Origin: Paenibacillus sp. HW567 | GTDB lineage: Bacteria > Bacillota > Bacilli > Paenibacillales > Paenibacillaceae | Assembly: GCF_000374185.1 (NCBI RefSeq) | Contig: NZ_KB910518.1 | Coordinates: 4,636,530 to 4,700,529, forward strand | DNA: 64,000 bases | Direction of reading: 5' to 3' | In this document: positions 9,663-18,518 of the stretch, in pieces | How the letters are laid out: every line of letters starts with the position of its first letter | Position numbering within the stretch: the first letter of the stretch is position 1 | Notes under the pieces: model-generated | Told to the model about the DNA's origin: nothing | What the model saw: the letters and a program-made list of their open reading frames with translations, nothing else | Databases searched by the model: none | Program-made: the position numbers and the translations under genes

Positions 9663-11945
9663 TTACCATGTCCAGTCGCCTTGAGGTCCCCGATTGAGCA
9701 CCTCTACGATTCGTTCGGAAACAGGCTGAGCTGCGCTGCTATAGGAATCTGCAGACCTGCGGTCCGCAGCCGTAACAAATGGGTCGATCGTCGGCTGGCC
9801 AAACTCTTCAGTTTCTGTCACACGAACCTCGTATCTCCCAACCTCACTGACCACCAGATTGAGATGATCCAGATTTCCGTCACTAAATGTTACCCAGGAT
9901 TCATCTTCAAAGCTTCCGTCACTATCCGAGTCATAACGGTATTGCCATAATCTGCGGGCGATCAGATCAATGTCAGGCGTAAACGATAGGTCTTCGATGT
10001 AAATGGATGCCTTGTTTCCATTTTGGGGATCACGATAGGCGGTGGACTGCATCGAGAACAGAATAGTTGGCGGTTCGTCAGGAATAATGGTAAAAGTAAC
10101 CGACGAGGTATCCGAGTACCCTTCGGTGTTCTCTACATAAATCGTTGCCTTATAGACGCCAGGTTGCCGGAATAGCACATCTTTGGTCGTAATGCCGCTT
10201 AAGGTTCCTGAATATTTAATGTCACTGTTTGCTCCTCCAGAAACTGCTGAAATGGTGATCTTCGTTTTGGAGTCGACTAATGGATAATATTTCGGACTTT
10301 TACTGATGCTGGTCAATGTGACTTTGCGGTTCTGTTTAGTGCTGCCAGTAAGTCTAAGTCCCGCTACGGGAAGTGGCTCGATGACTTCAATGAACGCCCC
10401 CGTGGAGTCCGTCATGCCGTCATTATCGACAACCTGCAGGCTGATGCCGTTCGTTCCTAGCACATTAGTTTGATACCAGGTCATGCCCGAAGAGCCTTTA
10501 ATAGGTTCCACTGCCCGTGGAGTATCCCAATTATAGGTCACAATCTTCCCCCCCGGGTCAGGGTCATAAGATCCGCCGCCGCTGATCATAAACTCTTCCC
10601 CCGCCTTCACGGTCGTCGGAGCCATGATTACGGCTACAGGAGGCTTTCCTTCAATCGCGGGAGGTGTAGGATTTGGCGGATTTATTATCGTTGGTTCTTT
10701 TTTGTAGACTTCCACAACAGCATTGAACGACTCCTGCAGAGAGGTTATCGTACCATTCTTTGTCGCTACCGGCTTTGTAAAGCGTACTGTAACAGTCAAA
10801 GTATAATTTTGTTTGTAGCTCTCGGTATTTTCCAATCGTCCCTTGGGGATTGTGAAATCAAACTGTGTATTGCTGCTAAGCGTTTTACTATAATTTTTCT
10901 TTTGCTGCAGTGTACTGTCTACACCTTTCTCCTTCGCATAAAATATCCATTCTTCGATGTTAGATGAATTTTGATAAGCCTCAAGCTCGCCTTTTAAGGA
11001 GAGCTTCACGGCAACGTCCTTTCCCTCGAACTTTGCCGGATTGGGGTTTGGTTCCAGCACAGCCACACTTCCAGTTAAGGTCGGTTCAGTCGGAAGTGTA
11101 TAGTCAAAGGTTACCGTGCCGGCGTAGCTATAGGAGGTTACTTTTGCGCTTCCAGTGAAATGATAAGGTAGTGAAATAAAATACAAACGTCCTGTTGCCC
11201 ATCCACCTTTAAAATAGTCAGGTATTTCTTCAGGTCTAACATGAATTGAAGGGACCGTGTATGTCACAACGAACTTCCCGTTTTTTACTTTCGCCTCCCC
11301 TGTATCACCCTGTAATTTTCCAGGGATAGGTTTTATACTGGATTGAATTACATCACTGTAGTCCACTTGGTAGCTTCCGTTACCGTCATTTCTGTACCAA
11401 TTTGCAGTGCTAGGGTCATCGGGCAATGCTTTGGTAGTGACAACTACTTTAGGTGGAACCTCGGAAGGAGTATTCCAATCTGTAGCAGGTTTATCTTTAG
11501 ATGTATTGATATCCTTGTTCTGATCATAATCATTAATTTGCCATCGGCGGCCATCTGCATACCTCCAAATAGAGTTTCCGGGAACAGTAATGAAATCTTT
11601 ATCAATAGATCCATCCGTTCCTTTAACAATAAAATTTTCGGTCTTTTCATTCCCCTTCAAATTGAGTTTAATCTTTCCACTTTCAATAGTGATAGCATCT
11701 ATCACAGTGTTGTTACCTGAGTACTTCAATGTATTGGTTTTTATTGATGAAGCGGAAACTCCATTTGGCAAGTCCATAAGAAAACTCTTGGCCGCATTTC
11801 CTGATCCAGTCAGTCCCATGGTAATAGGAACTGCTGCTGATATGGATTTTATACTTGGGTTTTGCGCCGAGTAAGCTAAAGAAGGAATCAATGTGCCAAC
11901 GAGTATTGCAGTTATTAGAAATGTTAGCAAAACACCCTTCTTCAT
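9663..11945 (-). CDS. secreted PKD-domain protein, Tad-like locus A
   Basis: The 760-residue protein begins with a signal peptide (MKKGVLLTFLITAILVGT..., cleavage near AYSA-Q). The N-terminal part holds two beta-rich regions of no recognised family. A Pro-rich linker (about 420-432) leads into a PKD domain near residue 435 (PPVAVIMAPT, YDPDPGG), followed by a further Ig-like repeat. The ATG overlaps the stop of the 201-residue protein gene (ATGA), with AGAAGG upstream, so the two are translationally coupled. The C-terminus ends in GPQGDWTW without an anchor. It is likely exported together with the 1293-residue protein; the function is unknown. Confidence 0.8.
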   Translation of the reverse strand: MKKGVLLTFLITAILVGTLIPSLAYSAQNPSIKSISAAVPITMGLTGSGNAAKSFLMDLPNGVSASSIKTNTLKYSGNNTVIDAITIESGKIKLNLKGNEKTENFIVKGTDGSIDKDFITVPGNSIWRYADGRRWQINDYDQNKDINTSKDKPATDWNTPSEVPPKVVVTTKALPDDPSTANWYRNDGNGSYQVDYSDVIQSSIKPIPGKLQGDTGEAKVKNGKFVVTYTVPSIHVRPEEIPDYFKGGWATGRLYFISLPYHFTGSAKVTSYSYAGTVTFDYTLPTEPTLTGSVAVLEPNPNPAKFEGKDVAVKLSLKGELEAYQNSSNIEEWIFYAKEKGVDSTLQQKKNYSKTLSSNTQFDFTIPKGRLENTESYKQNYTLTVTVRFTKPVATKNGTITSLQESFNAVVEVYKKEPTIINPPNPTPPAIEGKPPVAVIMAPTTVKAGEEFMISGGGSYDPDPGGKIVTYNWDTPRAVEPIKGSSGMTWYQTNVLGTNGISLQVVDNDGMTDSTGAFIEVIEPLPVAGLRLTGSTKQNRKVTLTSISKSPKYYPLVDSKTKITISAVSGGANSDIKYSGTLSGITTKDVLFRQPGVYKATIYVENTEGYSDTSSVTFTIIPDEPPTILFSMQSTAYRDPQNGNKASIYIEDLSFTPDIDLIARRLWQYRYDSDSDGSFEDESWVTFSDGNLDHLNLVVSEVGRYEVRVTETEEFGQPTIDPFVTAADRRSADSYSSAAQPVSERIVEVLNRGPQGDWTW

Positions 11946-12547
11946 TGCTGTTCCTTCTTGTTCACAACATACTTTTCTCCGGAAGTATTCTTATTGTCTA
12001 CCCAAATCACAAACCATTTAAATTCGCCATTATACGCATACCCCTGATAAGTAGTTAGCTGTTTTCCAGGTAAAAGACTCCAGTCCCATAATGCCTCCGT
12101 ACTATTTGTTTTTTCGAAGAATTTATATGGCGTGCTCGTCCATGCATCTTCTCCAAAATTAATTCTCCACTTATCGCTTAAATCTTTTACATTTTGCTGT
12201 ACAGTTTTTCCGCTTTGATTGACGATAGTGATTTTTGTCCAAATAAAATATTTAGACTGCTCTGTACCTTTGTACCCATACTTCTTAATCAGCCCCTGAG
12301 CCGTCGAAGACTTCGTATCATAGATCAGAATCTTCTCCAGCGTATAACTCAGCCCCCCGGCTGTTACCGTCACTGGCAGCTCTATGTCTTTTTTTAGACC
12401 GTACTTCGAGAGATTATCCCGCATAACCGGCGCGGCGGTCGCCGAAGGAGAAGCCGCGGTTGCGTGCGAGATACTCCCCTGTCCCACCACTACACTAAGT
12501 AACATCGTTGCTGCCAGAATTGACTTCATCATTATTGTTTTTTTCAT
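11942..12547 (-). CDS. small secreted protein of unknown function, Tad-like locus A
   Basis: The 201-residue protein has a signal peptide (cleavage near SHATA). Its mature beta-rich part, with GLSYTLEKILIYD and FIWTKITIVNQSG, resembles the Ig-like fold of DUF4352/telokin-like secreted proteins, but the match is weak. An AGGGAGA site precedes the ATG. It overlaps the next gene by four bases. Position suggests an accessory exported component of the locus. I do not recognise a catalytic motif. Confidence 0.65.
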   Translation of the reverse strand: MKKTIMMKSILAATMLLSVVVGQGSISHATAASPSATAAPVMRDNLSKYGLKKDIELPVTVTAGGLSYTLEKILIYDTKSSTAQGLIKKYGYKGTEQSKYFIWTKITIVNQSGKTVQQNVKDLSDKWRINFGEDAWTSTPYKFFEKTNSTEALWDWSLLPGKQLTTYQGYAYNGEFKWFVIWVDNKNTSGEKYVVNKKEQQ

Positions 12548-12590
12548 GTTCGAATTCTCCCTAGTAGTTAGTATTTAACTTCTCATTCTC

Positions 12591-13088
12591 TTAATCATTC
12601 ATTTTATACTCTTGCACGGCAGGCACGATAATAGCCTCTTGCACCTTTGCGCGTGCAATCAGTACGGGGTGGGCCGTCTCGATGACGGCAATAACGGAAG
12701 GGCCTTGTATGTATTTGGTGATGCCATACTTGCTGTCTTCATAGAGAAAAGGAAAAGCAACTCCGCTGGATTGATCGACAATATCGAACTTAATGATTTT
12801 AACTTGAGTTTGGAGTCTGCTGCCCGCCAGGGGGGACAGGCCGTCGTCCAGTCCCAGATTCGCCTGAAGGGATTGCCGGAAGGTGGCAAAAGCTTCAGCG
12901 GGGTCAATGATCAGACGGCCTTGTGTCCGGGCGGCCTCATTAAGCGCCTGCGATGCATCGTGTACAGCAATGTTATTGGCATCCTTCAGCATGCTGCGCA
13001 GCGTGTCCCACTCCTGATTTTGAATCTGAAAAAACCAGGAGTAGACGAAGATCAATAGCACAAACCCTAGCTTAATAATATAATCCAT
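12591..13088 (-). CDS. single-pass membrane protein, Tad-like locus A
   Basis: The 165-residue protein has one N-terminal transmembrane segment (IIKLGFVLLIFVYSWFF) and a roughly 140-residue outer domain. The layout is like TadE/TadF minor pilins, but there is no EG[S/L]xxxE cleavage motif. DASQALNEAA in an amphipathic helix after the membrane segment fits a pseudopilin stalk. Upstream AAGGGATG supports the ATG. It follows the 126-residue protein gene by 18 bases. A pseudopilin-like role is inferred from position and topology. Confidence 0.65.
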   Translation of the reverse strand: MDYIIKLGFVLLIFVYSWFFQIQNQEWDTLRSMLKDANNIAVHDASQALNEAARTQGRLIIDPAEAFATFRQSLQANLGLDDGLSPLAGSRLQTQVKIIKFDIVDQSSGVAFPFLYEDSKYGITKYIQGPSVIAVIETAHPVLIARAKVQEAIIVPAVQEYKMND

Positions 13089-13106
13089 AGATGGTTCATC
13101 CCTTAG

Positions 13107-13487
13107 TCAGTCGAGATACTCGCTCATGATAGATCCGTGTCCGTAATAACGCGCCGGCTGGGTCACACCCGAGAAATTGTAAGGAAACAGATTCAAGCGC
13201 GGTGCTGAGATATATACATCCATCCGCTGCTTGCGTTCTTGTACCGTTTCCGTACTGCTCGTGATTTGAATGGACGCCTCAGGAAATCCTACAGCCTTCA
13301 GGTTAGAGATCACCTCACTTCTCATTGAAGCTGTGACCATCCCCTCTGTTGCCGCTTTTTGCGTGATATACGATGTGTTGGCTTTGACCTGCAGATCGAG
13401 CAAATAATCAATATAAGTAAAAATCGGCTGCAGGATAATGAACAAGACGAGCCACATAAATAATGCCCGGAGGACAGTAGCTTTCAC
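13107..13487 (-). CDS. single-pass membrane protein with GTG start, Tad-like locus A
   Basis: I place the start at the GTG at 13487 because AAAGGAGG lies exactly nine bases upstream. A longer reading from 13595 would overlap the 47-residue protein gene and has no ribosome site. The result is 126 residues: a basic start, a membrane segment (LFMWLVLFIILQPIF), a helical linker and a C-terminal beta domain with MDVYISAPRLNLFPYNF. It is the same length class and topology as its downstream neighbour, so the two may form a minor pilin pair. No family is recognised. Confidence 0.65.
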   Translation of the reverse strand: MKATVLRALFMWLVLFIILQPIFTYIDYLLDLQVKANTSYITQKAATEGMVTASMRSEVISNLKAVGFPEASIQITSSTETVQERKQRMDVYISAPRLNLFPYNFSGVTQPARYYGHGSIMSEYLD

Positions 13488-13503
13488 TAGCAGAATCCTC
13501 CTT

Positions 13504-13647
13504 TTAGTACTGCTCGACTTGTTTGGTATGTGTGATAATATCATCCTGGCTGCTGCCGATAATATGGGTTGCCGCCGCGATGAATATCCCGGCAATCACA
13601 AAACCAATAGCCAGAAACAGGGCAACTGAGATTGAATCTTTTTTCAT
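13504..13647 (-). CDS. 47-residue membrane protein, paralog of its upstream neighbour
   Basis: A short frame starts MKKDSISVALFLAIGF, has one membrane helix and ends THTKQVEQY. It is close to the upstream 70-residue protein, which starts MKKDAISAGLFIAIGF, so the pair arose by duplication. Its ATG lies five bases after the neighbour's stop and lacks a strong ribosome site of its own, pointing to coupled translation. The size fits a Flp-type major pilin, but there is no Gly/xxxxGlu prepilin site. It could be a pilin of a new type or a channel subunit. Confidence 0.65.
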   Translation of the reverse strand: MKKDSISVALFLAIGFVIAGIFIAAATHIIGSSQDDIITHTKQVEQY

Positions 13648-13652
13648 GGCGA

Positions 13653-13865
13653 TTAGCCCGCTGTATGGGACAACGTTTGAACGGATACAGTCGATGTGCC
13701 AGACTCCAGTGGCTGAATCATACTCACTCCAGGTATAGTCGGTTTGTTGTCATCTGCGGCGTTAATGACATCCCGTACGAGCGGAATCAAAATGGCAATT
13801 ACGATGGCAACACACAGGAACCCGATAGCGATGAACAATCCAGCAGAAATAGCGTCTTTTTTCAT
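13653..13865 (-). CDS. 70-residue pilin-sized membrane protein, Tad-like locus A
   Basis: I start the protein at the ATG at 13865, eight bases after AGGGAGA. It opens with MKKDAISAGLFIAIGF, has a single membrane helix (about 8-30) and a polar tail of about 38 residues rich in Pro/Ser/Thr. It is the first of the twin small membrane proteins that sit where a Tad operon normally keeps its Flp pilins. The E5 prepilin signature is absent. A structural subunit role is inference from position and size. Confidence 0.6.
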   Translation of the reverse strand: MKKDAISAGLFIAIGFLCVAIVIAILIPLVRDVINAADDNKPTIPGVSMIQPLESGTSTVSVQTLSHTAG

Positions 13866-13947
13866 TGTTAATTTCTCCCTTTTCATTTTATATTTTTATT
13901 TGATTCTTGAATACAACAAAAATTTCAGACAATGCATTTACCAACAC

Positions 13948-14817
13948 TCATTGGAACATTCCCACACCGTTAAAATTTCCTTTAATCAGCAAAATGTACT
14001 GCATCGCCAGCGATACGATCATCAGGAAGGTGGCAATAGAAGGAATGACGTTGATAATCGTCGACACGTCGCCGATAAAGGACCATTTTTTCAGATACTG
14101 GTCACTGGAAATTTTGGTGATGATTTTGCCCTGCTCCCGCAAATAATTCGCCGCTTCCGTATCATCGTCCATGCCCTCCGTGGCCAGCAGAATCGAGCGG
14201 ATGTCATTTATGAAGGCATGATCGTCCGGAAATTTGCCGCAGAACCATTCAATTGCCCGCTCGTTCCCTTCATCCACCGCCCGTTCAGACAGCTCGTACA
14301 GATCCTGGCGGATGTAGCTGAAATGACTGGCCGTTCCCGCACAGAAAGCGCCAAACTGCATATATCCCCGCTTGCGCAGCCGATTGTTCTCGTAGAGCCG
14401 GATGAAGGAGATTAGCTCGCCGTCTTTTTGAATGAGCGTTTTCTGATGCAGCCAGGCCAGCAGCCAGCCCAGCGGGAGATATTTCAGCGGACTGGTGAGG
14501 ATCAGAATCAGAACACCCACAAGCAGATCGTAGATAGAAAAAGGTGCGGAACGCAGGAAGTCTCCTATAGCCTGAATCATTACATAAATGAGCGCTGCGG
14601 AATAACGGAACAAAGTGATTTTACCGGCAGAAATGGTTAGGCCGCTGTTATGTAGCAATTGCTGGAGCCGTTCATTATGCATACGTTCTCCGAGTATTTT
14701 CCACCTTGCCCCCAGCCGAAGCATATAACGCTCCTGTCTGGTGCTGCTGCTCACAAAAACCAGTAATGAGAGATACACAAGTCCCAGAACGGCAATCAAA
14801 AGTAAAAGTCTATCCAT
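13948..14817 (-). CDS. TadC-like integral membrane platform protein, locus A
   Basis: The 289-residue protein has hydrophobic segments at residues 2-22, about 75-115 and near the C-terminus (about 250-280). This is the T2SSF/TadC pattern of a cytoplasmic helical domain bounded by membrane helices. Sequence similarity to ordinary TadC is low by eye. It starts 11 bases after the preceding TadB-like gene, with AAGGTGATG upstream. It should form the inner-membrane platform with the TadB-like protein. About 80 AT-rich bases follow before the small membrane protein genes. Confidence 0.7.
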   Translation of the reverse strand: MDRLLLLIAVLGLVYLSLLVFVSSSTRQERYMLRLGARWKILGERMHNERLQQLLHNSGLTISAGKITLFRYSAALIYVMIQAIGDFLRSAPFSIYDLLVGVLILILTSPLKYLPLGWLLAWLHQKTLIQKDGELISFIRLYENNRLRKRGYMQFGAFCAGTASHFSYIRQDLYELSERAVDEGNERAIEWFCGKFPDDHAFINDIRSILLATEGMDDDTEAANYLREQGKIITKISSDQYLKKWSFIGDVSTIINVIPSIATFLMIVSLAMQYILLIKGNFNGVGMFQ

Positions 14818-14828
14818 AATTCATCACC

Positions 14829-15878
14829 TTAGTGGTAGTCCAGTTTTGGCCTGGCGAGTATGGTACTGATCATGAAAGAGATGAACAGCCCTGAAATAAT
14901 TACCATCAAAAAAGTTAAGCCGACACTTGTCTGAAACTGCAGCTTGAAATAGACATCGGGCTTCAGCATATAAATAAATGTTCCGACTGACGACACCAGC
15001 ACGACCAGGTTACCGTATAACCCCAGGCTGATAGCATCCCTGCTTCCTGCCTTTACCGTCAGAATTGTCTCCCGCTGCTGCTCCATTGAGCGGCTCAGCA
15101 TCATGAGGGTATTCTTCAGGTAACGTGTGCCTTCTTTCTCGCAGTACAACAAATCTGACACGAACTCCACGGCAAAGGTAGTCCCGATTGCCCGCGCAAA
15201 GCGCTCCGCCTCATAGGTAAGCTCCCGTTCATTGCTGTAATTAGCAAACGCCGCCCCCATTAGCCTGAGAGCAGTCTTCAGCACATTTTCCTCCGTCAAA
15301 AGGTCAGCAGTTTTGGACAAAATCGAATCCACCGACAGATGCGTGAATTTGGCCGCTATTTTAATTACATCCAGCAAATCATAGCTTCCGCGTACCTTCC
15401 TCTGTGTATAGCCATACCTCAGCCGAAGATAAGGGACACTCGCCGCAATCATTGCCACAAAGAGCGGGAACCGCCAAGCGCCCTGAACCGGAAGCCGGTC
15501 ATCGAAGCTGATTCCTTCCAAAAAAGGATTACTGAAGCTCAAATGCCCCGGCAGCTCTCTTAAGGTCAGCAGTCCTGAGATAAAAATAGCGCTGAACAAA
15601 AATAGGGTGCGAATGGAAAAGCGCATCACGCTGATGCCCGGTTCATATTTACGGTGGACGAAATACAGCAAATCATCCAAGTGCCGGTACAGCCACCTCC
15701 TTTTCTTATTGCTGCTGACCTTTTTGCCAAAAAGACTGATCCTGAGGCTCATCCCCAGGTCGATCTTCTGCCCAAGCTGCCGCAAGTGCCTTTCAATCAG
15801 CGGCTTCACCAGCAGCCACAGGCCACCCGCAATCAATAAATGAAAGGCAACCCGAAGCATATAAAATAACAGCTCCAT
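14829..15878 (-). CDS. TadB-like integral membrane platform protein, locus A
   Basis: The protein has 349 residues from the ATG at 15878, which follows GGGGGAG; an ATG at 15899 lies inside the tadA end and lacks a site. It has an N-terminal membrane segment, a pair near 95-115 and 150-165, a helical cytoplasmic domain (about 185-290) with a T2SSF-like stretch SVDSILSKTADLL, and two C-terminal membrane helices. Together with the following TadC-like protein it is expected to couple the TadA ATPase to subunit extrusion. It overlaps the end of tadA by a few codons less than the alternative start would. Confidence 0.7.
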   Translation of the reverse strand: MELLFYMLRVAFHLLIAGGLWLLVKPLIERHLRQLGQKIDLGMSLRISLFGKKVSSNKKRRWLYRHLDDLLYFVHRKYEPGISVMRFSIRTLFLFSAIFISGLLTLRELPGHLSFSNPFLEGISFDDRLPVQGAWRFPLFVAMIAASVPYLRLRYGYTQRKVRGSYDLLDVIKIAAKFTHLSVDSILSKTADLLTEENVLKTALRLMGAAFANYSNERELTYEAERFARAIGTTFAVEFVSDLLYCEKEGTRYLKNTLMMLSRSMEQQRETILTVKAGSRDAISLGLYGNLVVLVSSVGTFIYMLKPDVYFKLQFQTSVGLTFLMVIISGLFISFMISTILARPKLDYH

Positions 15879-15891
15879 CCCTTCTCCCCCT

Positions 15892-17436
15892 TCATTCATT
15901 CAGTACAATCTTTGATTTGAGACTCTCCTTGAGCGGCTCTACCATCGGCTTCAGCGCAGCCAAATGCCCAAGCTCCTGTAGCAGCACGCGTGAGGACCGG
16001 GGATTTTTCTTGTTCATCTTCCGCATGAGTCCGGCTGTCAGCTTGTCATTATAGGTCCAAGCGGATTGTTCTTCCTCCCAGCGCATCAGATCATTGGCAA
16101 ATACCGAGTTTGCAGCTTCGTCATAATACACCTCGGAGATCCGCGCCAGCCGCTTTTTCCCGTCTGCGACACTTTCAAGAATAAACACCAGCTCACAGGA
16201 TTTGAGTGCAGAGATCAGATGCCCCTTCAGACTGCCGCCGATCCGTGTCGATACCGCAAAAGCCCCCTGATAAGGAATATCCTCCGAATCCACCGTGTGA
16301 AAGGTTCCCGTAATACCGTCATAGCCCTTTTCACCGCTCCACAAATAGAACTCCCATTCGTTGTAACGCATTTCTGTCATATAAAGAATGTTCGGATCAT
16401 GCCGCAGCGACTCCACCCCAACCTCCATCAGCTCTTCGTTGGCAGCCTGAATCGGGATAATTCGATGGCCCTTGATCTGATATGGCAAAATCGACTCCGG
16501 ATGCTTCTCAATCATCACCACACCCATGCAGGAAGAGGAGCCGAGAAGCTGTTCACCGACAACCGTGTTGGCAAAGGTAGTCTTGCCCGAGCCGACTGCC
16601 CCGGCAATAATCGTATTGCGGAATGTACCCGACAGTGCGCGGATCAGCTCAATAGCTTCTGCAGGGATGCACTCCGTACCGGCTTGATCCTCCAGATCGA
16701 GAAATTCCACCACCTGCCGCCGCAGCGAGATTGTCGTGAAGCCTTCCCAGACCCTGGGGGAAACCCAAATTGCGAGACGGATGAAGCGGCCCGGCCAGAG
16801 CGGATCATCCATTTTGAATTCTACGGAAGGATTGTCCTTGTTGAGCTTCTTATTGGGATCGCTTTTGAGTAAGGAGCGTTTGAGCTGCTCCACCCGGTCC
16901 AGCGAAGGCATTTCGTAGGGATAAACTACAAATTTGCCGCGATGGTTGTAAAAAATCTGCCGTCCGATCATCTGCAGCCCGGTAGACTCACTGTAAGCAC
17001 GGTCGGTGAACCAGCGGTAGGCAGGCCCAAAGCCCTTCCATTCGTGGAAAAGCGCCTCCGCCGCTGTACCATACGCCTCCGGCACCTTGCCGGTAAACGG
17101 TGTTTTGCGCAAATACTTCTCGATCTCGTTCATAAAAAAACTGACTGACTGCGGATCGCCGATCAATGCTTTGGCATTAAGCTCGAAGTACCCTTCGTCC
17201 TCCCGCTCCAGCTCGGCGTTCATATCATTTTTCATTTTTTGCAGAAAGCCGTAAAAATCATCCTTACCCGGCCTGCTGGTCCGCAGTACGCTTTGCTTAA
17301 GCGAGAACAGAAGGGAGCTATCGTTAGGACCAGGCAGCCTTAACGGCTCCAGATCAGCTTCCTGCACAGCTCCTTCCCGCTGGTCTTGCGCTGCGTTCGG
17401 CCTATTGCGCCATACTTCTTCCTGGTATTCAATCAC
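15892..17436 (-). CDS. tadA: TadA/CpaF-type secretion ATPase, locus A
   Basis: The protein has 514 residues. The Walker A motif GAVGSGKTTFAN is near residue 278, an acidic Walker-B-like stretch PNILYMTEMR follows, and the His box is GTFHTVDSED. RIGGS near 400 fits the family's C-terminal region. The N-terminal about 180 residues replace the usual CpaF N-domain and are divergent. It is the hexameric cytosolic motor for pilus or secretion assembly. The GTG start overlaps the preceding stop (GTGA), and GAAGGGG sits upstream. It is clearly different from the CpaF of locus B at 31456-32727. Confidence 0.85.
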   Translation of the reverse strand: MIEYQEEVWRNRPNAAQDQREGAVQEADLEPLRLPGPNDSSLLFSLKQSVLRTSRPGKDDFYGFLQKMKNDMNAELEREDEGYFELNAKALIGDPQSVSFFMNEIEKYLRKTPFTGKVPEAYGTAAEALFHEWKGFGPAYRWFTDRAYSESTGLQMIGRQIFYNHRGKFVVYPYEMPSLDRVEQLKRSLLKSDPNKKLNKDNPSVEFKMDDPLWPGRFIRLAIWVSPRVWEGFTTISLRRQVVEFLDLEDQAGTECIPAEAIELIRALSGTFRNTIIAGAVGSGKTTFANTVVGEQLLGSSSCMGVVMIEKHPESILPYQIKGHRIIPIQAANEELMEVGVESLRHDPNILYMTEMRYNEWEFYLWSGEKGYDGITGTFHTVDSEDIPYQGAFAVSTRIGGSLKGHLISALKSCELVFILESVADGKKRLARISEVYYDEAANSVFANDLMRWEEEQSAWTYNDKLTAGLMRKMNKKNPRSSRVLLQELGHLAALKPMVEPLKESLKSKIVLNE

Positions 17437-18497
17437 TGGAAAATCCCCTTCTTTCGAGCTTCCGGCGCCAGGCCCAGTGCTACCAGCAGTGCGTGGACCT
17501 TATCATCCACATGCTGAAGCTCTCTTTTGCCGAGTGGAAGGCTGTCCTGAAAAGGCTGATAATAGGGAAGCTCAAGTAAAATCTCACTGCCGAAGCGAAG
17601 CGCCAGATTCTTGGGTGAGCTTAGTTCCTCCACATTGCCGCGGTTAATGAGCCACTGAAAATCCTGCGGATGCAAATCCATATGACCGGCAAGCTCCATT
17701 AAAGATTGAAGACGGTATTCATGCTTGGGATGTGTAACAATCATACGCAGTGCCGATTTCTGCATGCCCACATACCACGCTGCGCTTTCGGGAACAGATC
17801 CGAAGTCGGCAACCACCACATCGGCGGCTTCGGCTGCCTTGGCAAGCAGATATTCAATCTCTTCCTCCTGATAATCCTGGACACTCAGATAGTCGAAGTT
17901 GCCCGGCAAATAGGCGTAGCCCTCCTGCCTAACCAATCCCTCAAAATCCCCAGCCTGCAGCATTTTACCGGTCAGCCGGGGGCGCAGCCTGTCTAGACTG
18001 ATTGCCGTCTTGCGGTCGTATCCGGGATCGTACAGATTTAAACCGAGCAGAATCACCTGCATTCCTGCCGCCGCCATCCGCCGGGCGAACAGCTTGGCCA
18101 TGCTTGTACAGCCGATCCCCGGACCGGAACCGAAAAAACCGACGAGATTGCTCCGTTCCTCCCGTTCCTCCTCCAGAATATAGCGCAGCTTGTCCACAAT
18201 TGCCGACGAAGTCGAACGCGGTGGGATAAAGAAGATTCCCAGACTCTCACATAACATATGAATGGACTGATAGCTGCGGACTCCCTTTTGCCGGTAGACA
18301 TACAATAACGATGAGTTCGGATAACCACGCCGCAGTTCGCTGAGTCCCGACACCGGAACCTGCTCGCTCGTAACCATCAGCATCTGCCCCTGTGTCTGGG
18401 AAGGTTCGGGCAGTACATTTTGCGTAACTACCGTGAACCCGGCAAGCTTGAGCTCATTAACCGTCAACTGATCCATGCCAAAACTGAATATTTTCAT
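17433..18497 (-). CDS. TadZ/CpaE-like atypical MinD-family protein, locus A
   Basis: The 354-residue protein has an N-terminal receiver-like region and a C-terminal MinD/ParA fold. The P-loop reads GSGPGIGCTSMAK. The Lys expected before the Thr/Ser is replaced by Cys, and the signature Lys is lost too. The MinD-type stretch VVVADFGSVP is still recognisable. TadZ proteins localise the pilus machine and some have degenerate ATP sites, so this fits a scaffold rather than an active ATPase. GGGAGG lies eight bases before the ATG. The gene is between the CpaB-like and TadA genes and is translationally coupled to the latter. Confidence 0.75.
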   Translation of the reverse strand: MKIFSFGMDQLTVNELKLAGFTVVTQNVLPEPSQTQGQMLMVTSEQVPVSGLSELRRGYPNSSLLYVYRQKGVRSYQSIHMLCESLGIFFIPPRSTSSAIVDKLRYILEEEREERSNLVGFFGSGPGIGCTSMAKLFARRMAAAGMQVILLGLNLYDPGYDRKTAISLDRLRPRLTGKMLQAGDFEGLVRQEGYAYLPGNFDYLSVQDYQEEEIEYLLAKAAEAADVVVADFGSVPESAAWYVGMQKSALRMIVTHPKHEYRLQSLMELAGHMDLHPQDFQWLINRGNVEELSSPKNLALRFGSEILLELPYYQPFQDSLPLGKRELQHVDDKVHALLVALGLAPEARKKGIFQ

Positions 18498-18518
18498 ATC
18501 ATTCGCCTCCCTTCATTT

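Noticed and set aside
13487-13595. Upstream extension of the 126-residue locus A protein
   Set aside because: It overlaps the 47-residue gene and lacks a ribosome site, whereas the GTG at 13487 has a near-ideal one.
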